A DNA stretch of 64,000 nt from Jejubacter sp036620675 (GCA_036620675.1 JAZHEE010000008.1), one strand, 5' to 3'. Positions 46,178-55,386 are shown, counted from the first letter of the stretch. Translations and numbers: made by a program. Notes: generated by a model not told the origin, from the sequence alone.

Positions 46178-46193
46178 TGTGAAGAAGATAACA
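46178..46193. promoter_or_regulatory. Candidate CRP site upstream of the GPH/GH43 operon
   Basis: TGTGA-AGAAGA-TAACA, one mismatch from the core TGTGA-N6-TCACA, 110 bp before the transporter start. Position and context suit carbon-catabolite control, but it is a single hand-found match. It also lies just past the aroP stop. Confidence 0.4.
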
Positions 46194-46235
46194 GAGCGCC
46201 CGGGCCATTTCTGGCGCCGGGCGAGGGAATGGAGG

Positions 46236-47606
46236 TTACTGCGCCTTCAGGGCTTTCTGACTACGCTGTTTCAGGAAATAGCCGATAGCGAGGAATATCA
46301 ACCAGAAGGGGATCATGATAACCGACTCTCGCATACCAGCGTGGATGCTCATAATCACCAGAATACCTGCCAGGAAGACCAGACACAGCCAGTTGCCGAA
46401 GGGATACCACAGCGCTTTAAAGCGGGTTTCGATGCCCTGCTGCGCCTTACTGCGGCGGAATTTGAGATGCGAGATGCTGATCATAGCCCAGTTGATAACC
46501 AGCGCGGCGACGACCAGCGTCATCAGGAAGCCGAACGCTTTACCGGGCATCAGGTAGTTGATCAGCACGCAGAGTGCGGTAGCGGCGGCGGAAACGCCCA
46601 GCGCAACATAGGGTACGCCGCGGCGGTCCACTTTCAGCAGCGATTTAGGGCCATTACCCTGTTTGGCCAGGCCGAACAGCATACGGCTGTTGCAGTACAC
46701 GCAGCTGTTGTAGACCGACAGCGCAGCCGTCAGCACGACCACGTTCAGAACGTTGGCGATCAGGTTGCTGTTCAGGTCATGGAAGATCATGACGAACGGG
46801 CTGCTGCCTTCCACGACTTTGCCCCAGGGATACAGGGAAAGCAGTACGGTCAGTGAGCCGATATAGAAGATAAGAACGCGCCAGATAACCTGATTGGTGG
46901 CCTGGGGAATGGTTTTTTCCGGGTTATCGGCTTCGGCGGCGGTGATCCCCACCAGCTCCAGACCGCCGAAGGAGAACATGATAACCGCCATCGCCATCAC
47001 CAGACCAGTGATGCCGTAAGGGAAGAAGCCGCCTTCGTTCCACAGGTTGGTTACGCTTGCCTGAGGGCCGCCATTACCGCTCAACAGCAGATATGCACCG
47101 AACGCGATCATGCCGATAATCGCCACCACCTTGATGATGGCGAACCAGAACTCCATCTCACCGTAGATCTTAACGTTAGACAGGTTGATAAGGTTAATCA
47201 CCACGAAGAAGCCCAGCGCTGACACCCAGGTAGGGATTTCCGGCCACCAGTACTGGATGTATTTGCCCACGGCAGTCAGTTCCGCCATCGCTACCAGGAC
47301 ATAAAGTACCCAGTAGTTCCAGCCGGAGGCAAAACCGGCGAAATCCCCCCAGTATTTATAGGCGAAGTGGCTGAATGAACCGGCGACCGGCTCTTCCACC
47401 ACCATTTCCCCCAGCTGACGCATAATCAGGAAGGCGATAAAGCCGCCGATCGCATAGCCCAGGATAACCGATGGACCAGCCATTTTGATGGTGTCAGCAA
47501 TCCCCAGGAACAGACCGGTGCCAATGGCACCTCCCAGCGCGATAAGCTGAATGTGGCGATTCTTCAGGCCGCGCTTAAGCGAGTCGCCGTGCTGTTGACC
47601 TTCCAT
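46236..47606 (-). CDS. aroP: AroP, aromatic amino acid permease
   Basis: APC-family proton symporter for phenylalanine, tyrosine and tryptophan. 456 residues (E. coli 457), 12 membrane spans. The N-terminal RGLKNRHIQLIALGGAIGTGLFLG and the segment SVYNSCVYCNSRMLFGLA match AroP. Some stretches (GIADTIKMAGPSVILGYAIGG and the FKALWYPFGN C-terminal part) look more like PheP, so specificity could be shifted. Position next to pdhR supports aroP. The start is the ATG at 47606, after AGGTTTAATA. Confidence 0.92.
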   Translation of the reverse strand: MEGQQHGDSLKRGLKNRHIQLIALGGAIGTGLFLGIADTIKMAGPSVILGYAIGGFIAFLIMRQLGEMVVEEPVAGSFSHFAYKYWGDFAGFASGWNYWVLYVLVAMAELTAVGKYIQYWWPEIPTWVSALGFFVVINLINLSNVKIYGEMEFWFAIIKVVAIIGMIAFGAYLLLSGNGGPQASVTNLWNEGGFFPYGITGLVMAMAVIMFSFGGLELVGITAAEADNPEKTIPQATNQVIWRVLIFYIGSLTVLLSLYPWGKVVEGSSPFVMIFHDLNSNLIANVLNVVVLTAALSVYNSCVYCNSRMLFGLAKQGNGPKSLLKVDRRGVPYVALGVSAAATALCVLINYLMPGKAFGFLMTLVVAALVINWAMISISHLKFRRSKAQQGIETRFKALWYPFGNWLCLVFLAGILVIMSIHAGMRESVIMIPFWLIFLAIGYFLKQRSQKALKAQ

Positions 47607-47626
47607 TATTAAACCTCATATGTGGT

Positions 47627-47650
47627 AAAAAACGCCGTTTTTTCGGCGTT
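47627..47650 (-). terminator. Terminator-like hairpin in the aroP leader
   Basis: On the minus strand, AACGCCG-AAAAAA-CGGCGTT followed by TTTT (six T in a row in all), centred about 35 nt before the aroP ATG and between it and the likely promoter. No gene lies upstream on this strand, so it would act only on aroP mRNA. A leader attenuator is possible. Confidence 0.55.
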
Positions 47651-47675
47651 AACGTCATCTGGTTTTTCCATATTC

Positions 47676-47693
47676 TGTACTTATTTATTTACG
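47676..47693. promoter_or_regulatory. Candidate TyrR box upstream of aroP
   Basis: TGTACT-TATTTA-TTTACG, close to the TyrR consensus TGTAAA-N6-TTTACA, 70 bp from the aroP start. In E. coli aroP is repressed by TyrR with aromatic amino acids. Confidence 0.5.
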
Positions 47694-48097
47694 GTTCCGG
47701 TTTCGTTATTTATCAGCACCCGGTTCCGTTCGGCAAAGAATAGTGGTAAGCGGCGCCAAATGCACCTGGTTTCTGAGGGCCTGGCGGTGGTATGTCTAAA
47801 AAGAGAGCGTTTTAGCGCGAATAATGAGAAACGGCTGGCAACCTCCGCCAGGCGCTGAGGCGTTTTTTTTGAATAAGTATGCGTATTTATGGTTGTTGAA
47901 TCGGTTCAGATTATCTTTATTCTGCGTCATTATTGTTAAATTTGGCTGCTTTGAATGTAATGGCGTTATTTTTGTGTGGTTATCAGTGTGAAATGCATAA
48001 TCTGTAATCTTGTTAAAAAGTGTCGGCTTTCCTGATTTCAATCAAACCAGGATGGACAGAAGGTGAATACTTTGTTACTTTAGCGTCACGAACATGA

Positions 48098-48114
48098 AAT
48101 TGGTATGACCAATT
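48098..48114. promoter_or_regulatory. PdhR operator
   Basis: AATTGGT-ATG-ACCAATT, a perfect match to the PdhR palindrome, 32 bp before the pdhR ATG. PdhR bound here represses pdhR-aceEF-lpd; pyruvate releases it. Confidence 0.93.
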
Positions 48115-48146
48115 GACTCTGCGGTTATGGCAAAGAATAGGGAACT

Positions 48147-48911
48147 ATGGCCTACAGCAAAATCCGCCAACCAAAATTATCCGATGTGATTGAGCAGCAG
48201 CTGGAGTTTCTTATTCTTGAGGGGACGTTGCGCCCTGGTGAAAAACTTCCTCCTGAGCGCGAGCTGGCTCGCCAGTTTGACGTTTCCCGCCCTTCACTGC
48301 GCGAGGCCATTCAACGCCTTGAAGCAAAAGGGTTGCTGCTGCGCCGCCAGGGCGGCGGTACTTTTGTACAAAGCAGCCTGTGGCAAAGCTTCAGCGATCC
48401 GCTGGTGGAGCTTTTGACCGACCATCCCGAATCTCAGTTTGATCTCCTGGAGACCCGTCACGCGCTGGAAGGCATTGCGGCTTATTATGCTGCTCTGCGC
48501 GCTAATGAAGAGGACCGGGCGCGCATTCGCGTCTGTCATGAGGAGATCGAACGAGCCCAACAGGCCGGGGAGCTGGATGTGGAGTCCAGCGCCGTCGTTA
48601 AGTATCAAATTGCGGTGACGGAGGCGGCACATAACGTTGTGCTGCTGCATTTGCTACGCTGCATGGAGCCGATGCTGGCTCAGAATGTTCGACAAAATTT
48701 TGAATTGCTCTATGCGAGGCGCGAGATGCTGCCTCTCGTGAGCAGCCATCGCGCCCGAATTTTCGAGGCGATTATGGCCGGGGAGCCGGAGCAGGCGCGT
48801 GAAGCTTCGCACCGTCACCTCTCCTTCATCGAGGAAATATTGCTGGATCGCAGCCGTGAGCAAAGCCGACGCGAACGCTCAATGCGCCGCCTGCAGCAAC
48901 GTAAGGATTAG
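48147..48911 (+). CDS. pdhR: PdhR, pyruvate-sensing repressor
   Basis: GntR/FadR-family repressor of the pyruvate dehydrogenase operon. 254 residues as in E. coli. The winged HTH is at about 10-75 (LRPGEKLPPERELARQFDVSRPSLREAIQRLEAKGLL), followed by the all-helical FCD effector domain (about 95-225). It autoregulates through the operator just upstream. aceE starts 195 bp downstream. Confidence 0.97.
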   Translation: MAYSKIRQPKLSDVIEQQLEFLILEGTLRPGEKLPPERELARQFDVSRPSLREAIQRLEAKGLLLRRQGGGTFVQSSLWQSFSDPLVELLTDHPESQFDLLETRHALEGIAAYYAALRANEEDRARIRVCHEEIERAQQAGELDVESSAVVKYQIAVTEAAHNVVLLHLLRCMEPMLAQNVRQNFELLYARREMLPLVSSHRARIFEAIMAGEPEQAREASHRHLSFIEEILLDRSREQSRRERSMRRLQQRKD

Positions 48912-49021
48912 AGTTTGTGCGAGGGCGCGGCCCGCGCTTCGACGCTCGTCGGACGCAGGACGAGGCTCCCGCTGTAAGCTCAAAAAAAGCGCCCATATTT
49001 AGAGCGCGGCAACCAGACGCA

Positions 49022-49068
49022 GAACCTGTCTTATTGCGCTTTCGCTGAGAGCGCAATGGGACAGGTTC
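49022..49068 (+). promoter_or_regulatory. Conserved long hairpin in the aceE leader
   Basis: GAACCTGTC pairs with GACAGGTTC, and ATTGCGCT with AGCGCAAT inside it, giving a 17-bp-plus stem ending 38 nt before the aceE ATG. It has no T tract, so it looks like an mRNA-stability or processing structure rather than a terminator. From memory a similar hairpin occurs in the E. coli leader. Confidence 0.6.
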
Positions 49069-49106
49069 CAGCATAATCAACGTATTAGATAGATAAGGAA
49101 TACCCC

Positions 49107-51770
49107 ATGTCAGAACGTTTACAGAATGACGTGGATCCGATTGAAACTCGCGACTGGCTACAGGCGATCGAATCGGTCATCCGTGAAGAAGGTGTTGAGC
49201 GCGCCCAGTTCCTGATTGACAACCTGCTGAACGAAGCCCGTAAAGGCGGCGTTAGCGTTGCAGCTGGCGCAGGATCGACGGGCTACATCAATACCATTGG
49301 CGTTGATGAAGAACCCGAATATCCGGGCAACCTGGATCTGGAGCGTCGTATCCGTTCTGCCATTCGCTGGAACGCAATCATGACCGTGCTGCGCGCCTCC
49401 AAAAAAGATCTGGAGCTGGGCGGCCACATGGCATCCTATCAGTCTTCCGCCACTATTTATGAAGTGTGCTTTAACCACTTCTTCCGCGCTCGTAGTGAAA
49501 AAGACGGCGGTGACCTGGTTTACTTCCAGGGCCATATTTCTCCGGGCGTTTACGCGCGCGCTTTCCTGGAAGGCCGCCTGACCGAAGAGCAGATGAATAA
49601 CTTCCGCCAGGAAGTTCACGGCAATGGCCTGTCTTCCTACCCGCACCCGAAACTGATGCCGGAATTCTGGCAGTTCCCGACCGTATCTATGGGCCTGGGG
49701 CCGATCGGCGCTATCTATCAGGCGAAGTTCCTGAAATATCTTGAGCACCGCGGTCTGAAAGATACCTCCGCTCAGACCGTTTACGCCTTCCTGGGCGACG
49801 GCGAGATGGACGAGCCGGAATCCAAGGGCGCTATCACCATCGCGACCCGCGAGAAGCTGGACAACCTGGTCTTCATCATCAACTGTAACCTGCAGCGCCT
49901 GGATGGCCCGGTTACCGGCAACGGCAAGATCATCAATGAGCTGGACGGCATCTTCGGCGGCGCCGGTTGGGAAGTGATCAAGGTTATCTGGGGCGGTCGT
50001 TGGGATGAACTGCTGCGTAAAGACACCAGCGGCAAGCTGATGCAGTTGATGGGCGAAACCGTCGACGGCGATTACCAGACCTTCAAATCTAAAGATGGTG
50101 CTTACGTGCGTGAGCACTTCTTCAACAAGTACCCGGAAACCGCTGCGCTGGTGAAAGACTGGTCTGACGATGAAATCTGGGCGCTGAACCGTGGCGGTCA
50201 CGATCCGAAGAAAATCTACGCGGCACTGAAGAAAGCGCAGGACACCAAAGGCAAACCGGTCGTCATCCTGGCCCACACGATCAAGGGCTACGGCATGGGC
50301 GATACCGCCGAAGGCAAGAACATCGCTCACCAGGTGAAGAAAATGAACATGGACGGCGTTCGCTACGTGCGTGACCGTTTCAATGTGCCGGTGGCCGATG
50401 CCGATATCGAAAAACTGCCGTACGTCACCTTCCCGGAAGACTCTGAGGAGATGAAGTACCTGCGCGCCCAGCGTGAGAAGCTGAACGGCTACCTGCCGAC
50501 CCGCAGTACCCACTTCAGCGAAAAACTGGATCTGCCGACTCTGGAAGATTTTAATGCGCTGCTGGAAGAGCAGAGCAAAGAGATCTCCACCACCATCGCC
50601 TTTGTGCGCGCCCTGAACGTGATGCTGAAGAACAAGTCTATCAAAGACCGACTGGTTCCGATCATCGCCGACGAAGCGCGTACCTTCGGTATGGAAGGTC
50701 TGTTCCGTCAGATTGGTATCTATAGCCCGAACGGCCAGCAGTACACTCCGCAGGACCGTGAGCAGGTGGCTTACTACAAAGAAGACGAAAAAGGTCAGAT
50801 TCTGCAGGAAGGCATTAACGAGCTGGGCGCTGGCGCATCCTGGCTGGCGGCTGCCACCTCTTACAGCACCAACGACCTGCCGATGATCCCGTTCTATATC
50901 TACTACTCAATGTTCGGGTTCCAGCGTATCGGCGATCTGTGCTGGGCGGCGGGCGACCAGCAGGCGCGCGGCTTCCTGATTGGCGGTACCTCCGGTCGTA
51001 CCACCCTTAACGGCGAAGGTCTGCAGCATGAAGATGGCCACAGCCACATTCAGTCGCTGACTATCCCGAACTGTATCTCTTACGATCCGGCTTACGCCTA
51101 CGAAGTGGCGATCATCATGCACGATGGTCTGCATCGCATGTACGGCGAGAAGCAGGAGAACGTTTACTACTACATCACCACGCTGAACGAAAACTACCAC
51201 ATGCCGGCGATGCCGGAGGGGGCAGAAGAGGGTATCCGTAAGGGTATCTACAAGCTGGAAACCCTGGAAGGCAGCAAAGGTAAAGTTCAGCTGCTGGGCT
51301 CTGGCTCTATTCTGCGTCACGTACGTGAAGCCGCGCAGATTCTTGCCAAAGACTATGGCGTGGGTTCCGACGTGTACAGCGTGACTTCCTTCACCGAGCT
51401 GGCCCGCGACGGCCAGGACTGCGAGCGCTGGAACATGCTGCACCCGCTGGAAACTCCGCGCGTGCCGTACATCGCCCAGGTGATGAACGATGCCCCGGCC
51501 GTGGCATCCACCGACTATATGAAACTGTTCGCTGAGCAGGTTCGTACTTACGTACCGGCAGATGACTATCGGGTACTGGGTACTGATGGCTTCGGTCGCT
51601 CCGACAGCCGTGAGAACCTGCGTCACCACTTCGAGGTTGATGCCTCATACGTGGTGATCGCGGCTCTGGGCGAACTGGCTAAACGTGGCGAGATCGATGC
51701 GAAAGTGGTGGCGGAAGCCATCAAGAAATTCAACATCGATGCAGATAAAGTCAACCCGCGTCTGGCATAA
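49107..51770 (+). CDS. aceE: AceE, pyruvate dehydrogenase E1 component
   Basis: ThDP-dependent decarboxylation of pyruvate and acetyl transfer to the lipoyl domains of AceF. 887 residues as in E. coli (homodimeric E1 type). The ThDP motif starts GDGEMDEPES near 230, and the catalytic H407-region and C-terminal transketolase-like domains are present. The ATG follows TAAGGAATACCCC. aceF begins 14 bp downstream. Confidence 0.98.
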   Translation: MSERLQNDVDPIETRDWLQAIESVIREEGVERAQFLIDNLLNEARKGGVSVAAGAGSTGYINTIGVDEEPEYPGNLDLERRIRSAIRWNAIMTVLRASKKDLELGGHMASYQSSATIYEVCFNHFFRARSEKDGGDLVYFQGHISPGVYARAFLEGRLTEEQMNNFRQEVHGNGLSSYPHPKLMPEFWQFPTVSMGLGPIGAIYQAKFLKYLEHRGLKDTSAQTVYAFLGDGEMDEPESKGAITIATREKLDNLVFIINCNLQRLDGPVTGNGKIINELDGIFGGAGWEVIKVIWGGRWDELLRKDTSGKLMQLMGETVDGDYQTFKSKDGAYVREHFFNKYPETAALVKDWSDDEIWALNRGGHDPKKIYAALKKAQDTKGKPVVILAHTIKGYGMGDTAEGKNIAHQVKKMNMDGVRYVRDRFNVPVADADIEKLPYVTFPEDSEEMKYLRAQREKLNGYLPTRSTHFSEKLDLPTLEDFNALLEEQSKEISTTIAFVRALNVMLKNKSIKDRLVPIIADEARTFGMEGLFRQIGIYSPNGQQYTPQDREQVAYYKEDEKGQILQEGINELGAGASWLAAATSYSTNDLPMIPFYIYYSMFGFQRIGDLCWAAGDQQARGFLIGGTSGRTTLNGEGLQHEDGHSHIQSLTIPNCISYDPAYAYEVAIIMHDGLHRMYGEKQENVYYYITTLNENYHMPAMPEGAEEGIRKGIYKLETLEGSKGKVQLLGSGSILRHVREAAQILAKDYGVGSDVYSVTSFTELARDGQDCERWNMLHPLETPRVPYIAQVMNDAPAVASTDYMKLFAEQVRTYVPADDYRVLGTDGFGRSDSRENLRHHFEVDASYVVIAALGELAKRGEIDAKVVAEAIKKFNIDADKVNPRLA

Positions 51771-51784
51771 GAGGTAAATAGATA

Positions 51785-53668
51785 ATGGCAATCGAAATCA
51801 ACGTACCGGATATTGGCGCCGACGAGGTCGAGGTCACGGAGATCCTGGTGAAAGTGGGTGACAAAGTTGACGTTGAACAGTCGCTCATCACCGTAGAAGG
51901 CGATAAAGCCTCTATGGAAGTCCCCTCGCCGCAGGCGGGGGTGATCAAGGAGATCAAAGTGGCCGTGGGCGACAAAGTCGCCACCGGATCCCTGATTATG
52001 GTTTTCGATTCCGCTGAAGGTGCCGCGACTGCGGCACCCGCGCAGGAAGAGAAGAAAGAAGCCGCTGCCGCGCCTGCCGCAGCAGCTGCTGCTAAAGACG
52101 TTAAGGTGCCGGATATCGGCGACGACGAAGTCGAAGTCACCGAAGTGATGGTTAAGGTCGGCGATAAAGTCGAAGCCGAACAGTCGCTTATTACCGTAGA
52201 AGGCGATAAAGCCTCTATGGAAGTACCGGCGCCGTTCGCGGGCGTGGTGAAAGAGCTGAAAATTGCGGTTGGTGACAAGGTGAAAACCGGTTCGCTGATT
52301 ATGGTCTTCGAAGTGGCGGGCGAAGGCGCTGCCGCGCCGGCGCCGGCTGCTGAAGCCACACCGGCGGCGGCTCCTGCCGCTTCCGCCGCGAAAGAGGTGA
52401 ACGTACCGGATATCGGCGATGACGAAGTCGAAGTCACCGAAGTGATGGTCAAGGTCGGCGATAAGGTTGAAGCCGAACAGTCGCTCATCACCGTAGAAGG
52501 CGATAAAGCTTCTATGGAAGTGCCGGCGCCGTTTGCGGGCGTGGTAAAAGAGCTGAAAATTGCGGTTGGCGACAAGGTGAAAACCGGTTCGCTGATTATG
52601 GTCTTCGAAGTGGCGGGCGCAGCTCCGGCACCGGCCGCTGCTCCCGCGGCTAAGCAGGACGCCGCTCCCGCCGCAGCCCCGGCGTCTAAGCCTGCCGCTG
52701 CCCCGGCCGCCGCTTCCGCCGGCAAGTCTGAGTTCGCCGAGAACGATGCTTATGTACACGCCACTCCGCTTATTCGCCGTCTGGCGCGCGAATTTGGCGT
52801 GAATCTGGCGAAAGTCAAGGGCACCGGCCGTAAGGGACGCATTCTGCGTGAAGACGTTCAGGCTTACGTGAAAGACGCTATCAAGCGTGCCGAGTCTGCG
52901 CCGGCAGCCAGCGGTGGTGGTCTGCCGGGCATGCTGCCGTGGCCGAAGGTGGACTTCAGCAAGTTTGGTGAAATCGAAGAAGTGGAACTGGGCCGCATCC
53001 AGAAGATCTCTGGCGCTAACCTGAGCCGTAACTGGGTGATGATCCCGCATGTGACCCACTTCGACAAGACCGATATCACCGATCTGGAAGCCTTCCGTAA
53101 GCAGCAGAACGCTGAAGCCCAGAAGAAGAAACTGGATGTGAAGATCACGCCGGTCGTCTTCATCATGAAGGCGGTGGCTGCCGCTCTGGAACAGATGCCG
53201 CGCTTCAACAGCTCGCTGTCTGAAGACGGTCAGAAGCTGACGCTGAAGAAATACATCAACATCGGCGTGGCGGTGGATACCCCGAATGGCCTGGTGGTTC
53301 CGGTATTCAAGGATGTTAACAAGAAAGGCATCATTGAACTGTCCAAAGAACTGATGGCGACCTCGAAGAAGGCCCGCGACGGCAAGCTGACCGCCAGCGA
53401 TATGCAGGGCGGCTGCTTCACCATTTCGAGCCTTGGCGGTCTGGGCACCACCCACTTCGCGCCGATCGTGAATGCACCGGAAGTGGCTATCCTTGGCGTT
53501 TCCCGCTCCTCTATGGAGCCGGTATGGAACGGTCAGGAGTTCAAACCGCGTCTGATGATGCCTATCTCGCTTTCTTTCGATCACCGTGTGATCGATGGCG
53601 CGGACGGGGCGCGTTTTATCACTATCATCAATAACCTGCTGTCTGACATCCGTCGTCTGGTGATGTAA
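51785..53668 (+). CDS. aceF: AceF, dihydrolipoamide acetyltransferase (E2)
   Basis: 24-mer core of pyruvate dehydrogenase; transfers acetyl groups to CoA. 627 residues (E. coli 630). There are three N-terminal lipoyl domains with lysines K41, K142 and K241 in GDKASMEVP, separated by Ala/Pro-rich linkers. A peripheral-subunit-binding domain follows at about 322-360 (TPLIRRLAREFGVNLAKVKGTGRKGRI), then the catalytic domain with H600 in DHRVIDGADG. Lipoyl domains 2 and 3 are nearly identical in protein and DNA. Confidence 0.98.
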   Translation: MAIEINVPDIGADEVEVTEILVKVGDKVDVEQSLITVEGDKASMEVPSPQAGVIKEIKVAVGDKVATGSLIMVFDSAEGAATAAPAQEEKKEAAAAPAAAAAAKDVKVPDIGDDEVEVTEVMVKVGDKVEAEQSLITVEGDKASMEVPAPFAGVVKELKIAVGDKVKTGSLIMVFEVAGEGAAAPAPAAEATPAAAPAASAAKEVNVPDIGDDEVEVTEVMVKVGDKVEAEQSLITVEGDKASMEVPAPFAGVVKELKIAVGDKVKTGSLIMVFEVAGAAPAPAAAPAAKQDAAPAAAPASKPAAAPAAASAGKSEFAENDAYVHATPLIRRLAREFGVNLAKVKGTGRKGRILREDVQAYVKDAIKRAESAPAASGGGLPGMLPWPKVDFSKFGEIEEVELGRIQKISGANLSRNWVMIPHVTHFDKTDITDLEAFRKQQNAEAQKKKLDVKITPVVFIMKAVAAALEQMPRFNSSLSEDGQKLTLKKYINIGVAVDTPNGLVVPVFKDVNKKGIIELSKELMATSKKARDGKLTASDMQGGCFTISSLGGLGTTHFAPIVNAPEVAILGVSRSSMEPVWNGQEFKPRLMMPISLSFDHRVIDGADGARFITIINNLLSDIRRLVM

Positions 53669-53677
53669 CAGCGAGCT

Positions 53678-53708
53678 AAAAAGCCGGCCCTCACTGGCCG
53701 GCTTTTTT
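53678..53708. terminator. aceEF terminator
   Basis: AAAAAGCCGGCC (53678-53689)/GGCCGGCTTTTTT (53696-53708), 10 bp after aceF. It would separate aceEF from lpd, which is also known to have its own promoter in E. coli. Confidence 0.92.
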
Positions 53709-53908
53709 CTGGTAATCTCTGGCAGTCGCCAGAGGTCGCCTGAGACGAAAGCACAATTCGTTTGCCGCTTGTTGTTTCAAAAATGTTAACAATTTTGTAA
53801 ACTAACGCGGCAAGACACGTCCCGGTGGAAGAGGGCGTTGATAAAAAATGTACCCCCAGGGGGTGCGACAAACGTCAGACCCGCCGGATATAAATTTAAG
53901 AGGTCATG

Positions 53909-55333
53909 ATGAGTACTGAAATTAAAACTCAGGTCGTGGTACTTGGGGCAGGCCCGGCAGGTTATTCCGCCGCCTTTCGTTGCGCTGACTTAGGGCTGGA
54001 AACTGTACTGGTAGAACGCTACAACACCCTGGGCGGGGTGTGTCTGAACGTTGGCTGTATCCCTTCTAAAGCGCTGCTGCACGTAGCGAAAGTCATCGAA
54101 GAAGCGAAAGCGCTGGCCGATCACGGCATCGTTTTCGGCGAGCCGAAGACTGACATCGATAAAATTCGCACCTGGAAAGAGAAAGTCATCACCCAGCTGA
54201 CTGGTGGCCTGGCGGGCATGGCTAAAGGTCGTAAAGTGAAGGTGGTTAACGGTCTGGGTCAGTTCACCGGCGCCAACACTCTGGAAGTCGACGGTGAAGG
54301 CGGCAAAACTGTGATTAACTTCGACAATGCCATCATCGCCGCAGGCTCCCGCCCGATTGAACTGCCGTTCATTCCGCATGACGATCCGCGCGTATGGGAC
54401 TCTACCGATGCGCTGGAGCTGAAAGAAGTGCCTGAGCGTCTGCTGATCATGGGCGGCGGTATTATCGGTCTGGAAATGGGTACCGTCTACCATGCGCTGG
54501 GCTCTCAGATTGACGTGGTAGAGATGTTCGATCAGGTTATCCCGGCTGCCGATAAAGACGTGGTGAAAGTATTCACCAAGCGTATCAGCAAGCAGTTCAA
54601 CCTGATGCTGGAAACCAAAGTGACCGCCGTTGAAGCGAAGAAAGACGGAATCTACGTCACGATGGAAGGCAAGAAGGCGCCGGCTGAGCCGCAGCGCTAC
54701 GACGCCGTACTGGTTGCTATCGGCCGTACTCCGAACGGTAAACTGATTGATGCCGGTAAAGCGGGTGTGGAAGTGGACGAGCGCGGCTTTATCCGCGTCG
54801 ACAAGCAGATGCGTACCAACGTACCGCACATCTATGCGATCGGCGACATCGTCGGCCAGCCGATGCTGGCGCACAAAGGGGTACACGAAGGTCACGTGGC
54901 TGCGGAAGTTATCTCCGGTAAGAAACACTACTTCGATCCGAAAGTGATTCCGTCTATCGCTTACACTGAGCCGGAAGTGGCATGGGTAGGTCTGACCGAG
55001 AAAGAAGCCAAAGAGAAGGGCATCAGCTACGAGACCGCCACCTTCCCGTGGGCGGCTTCCGGCCGTGCTATCGCTTCCGATTGTGCAGACGGTATGACCA
55101 AGCTTATCTTCGATAAAGAGAGCCATCGCGTGATTGGCGGCGCCATCGTGGGCACCAATGGCGGTGAACTGCTGGGCGAAATCGGCCTGGCTATCGAGAT
55201 GGGCTGCGATGCGGAAGATATCGCATTGACCATTCACGCTCACCCGACCCTGCACGAATCCGTGGGACTGGCTTCCGAAATCTTCGAAGGCAGCATCACC
55301 GACCTGCCGAACCCGAAAGCGAAGAAGAAGTAA
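53909..55333 (+). CDS. lpd: Lpd, dihydrolipoamide dehydrogenase (E3)
   Basis: FAD enzyme that reoxidises dihydrolipoamide in the pyruvate and 2-oxoglutarate dehydrogenases and glycine cleavage. 474 residues as in E. coli. FAD-binding GAGPAGYSAA is at 13-22, the redox pair C45/C50 in GGVCLNVGCIPS, NAD-binding GGGIIGLEMG near 182-191, and HAHPTLHES (His-Glu dyad) near 444-452. I chose the ATG at 53909; the preceding ATG at 53906 is adjacent and in frame. Confidence 0.98.
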   Translation: MSTEIKTQVVVLGAGPAGYSAAFRCADLGLETVLVERYNTLGGVCLNVGCIPSKALLHVAKVIEEAKALADHGIVFGEPKTDIDKIRTWKEKVITQLTGGLAGMAKGRKVKVVNGLGQFTGANTLEVDGEGGKTVINFDNAIIAAGSRPIELPFIPHDDPRVWDSTDALELKEVPERLLIMGGGIIGLEMGTVYHALGSQIDVVEMFDQVIPAADKDVVKVFTKRISKQFNLMLETKVTAVEAKKDGIYVTMEGKKAPAEPQRYDAVLVAIGRTPNGKLIDAGKAGVEVDERGFIRVDKQMRTNVPHIYAIGDIVGQPMLAHKGVHEGHVAAEVISGKKHYFDPKVIPSIAYTEPEVAWVGLTEKEAKEKGISYETATFPWAASGRAIASDCADGMTKLIFDKESHRVIGGAIVGTNGGELLGEIGLAIEMGCDAEDIALTIHAHPTLHESVGLASEIFEGSITDLPNPKAKKK

Positions 55334-55356
55334 TTTTCCTTCAATATCAGGTTCTG

Positions 55357-55386
55357 AAACCGGGCGCCGTAAGGCCCCGGTTTTTT
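55357..55386 (+). terminator. lpd terminator
   Basis: AAACCGGG...CCCGGTTTTTT with an inner GCGCC/GGC pairing and GTAA loop, 24 bp after lpd. It separates lpd from the following accessory operon. Confidence 0.88.

Larger units (their letters stand above)
47607..48146. other. aroP-pdhR divergent control region
   Basis: A 540-bp non-coding interval between divergent aroP and pdhR, similar in size to E. coli. It holds a leader hairpin and a candidate TyrR box on the aroP side and the PdhR operator on the pdhR side, listed separately. The middle (47870-48060) is AT-rich and otherwise featureless by eye. Confidence 0.7.

Noticed and set aside
49158..50513. A 451-codon minus-strand frame opposite aceE
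   Set aside because: Antisense shadow of a highly conserved gene, with no recognisable domain or ribosome site.
52100..52620. Regular DNA repeats that could be mistaken for a repeat array
   Set aside because: They are the second and third lipoyl domains of AceF, not a CRISPR or satellite.
51623..53584. A 653-codon frame on the minus strand opposite aceF, and further long antisense frames at 51751-52725 and 53990-55255
   Set aside because: They lie opposite intact aceF and lpd. Their residues are low-complexity or His/Arg-rich reflections of GC-biased codons, and they match no family.
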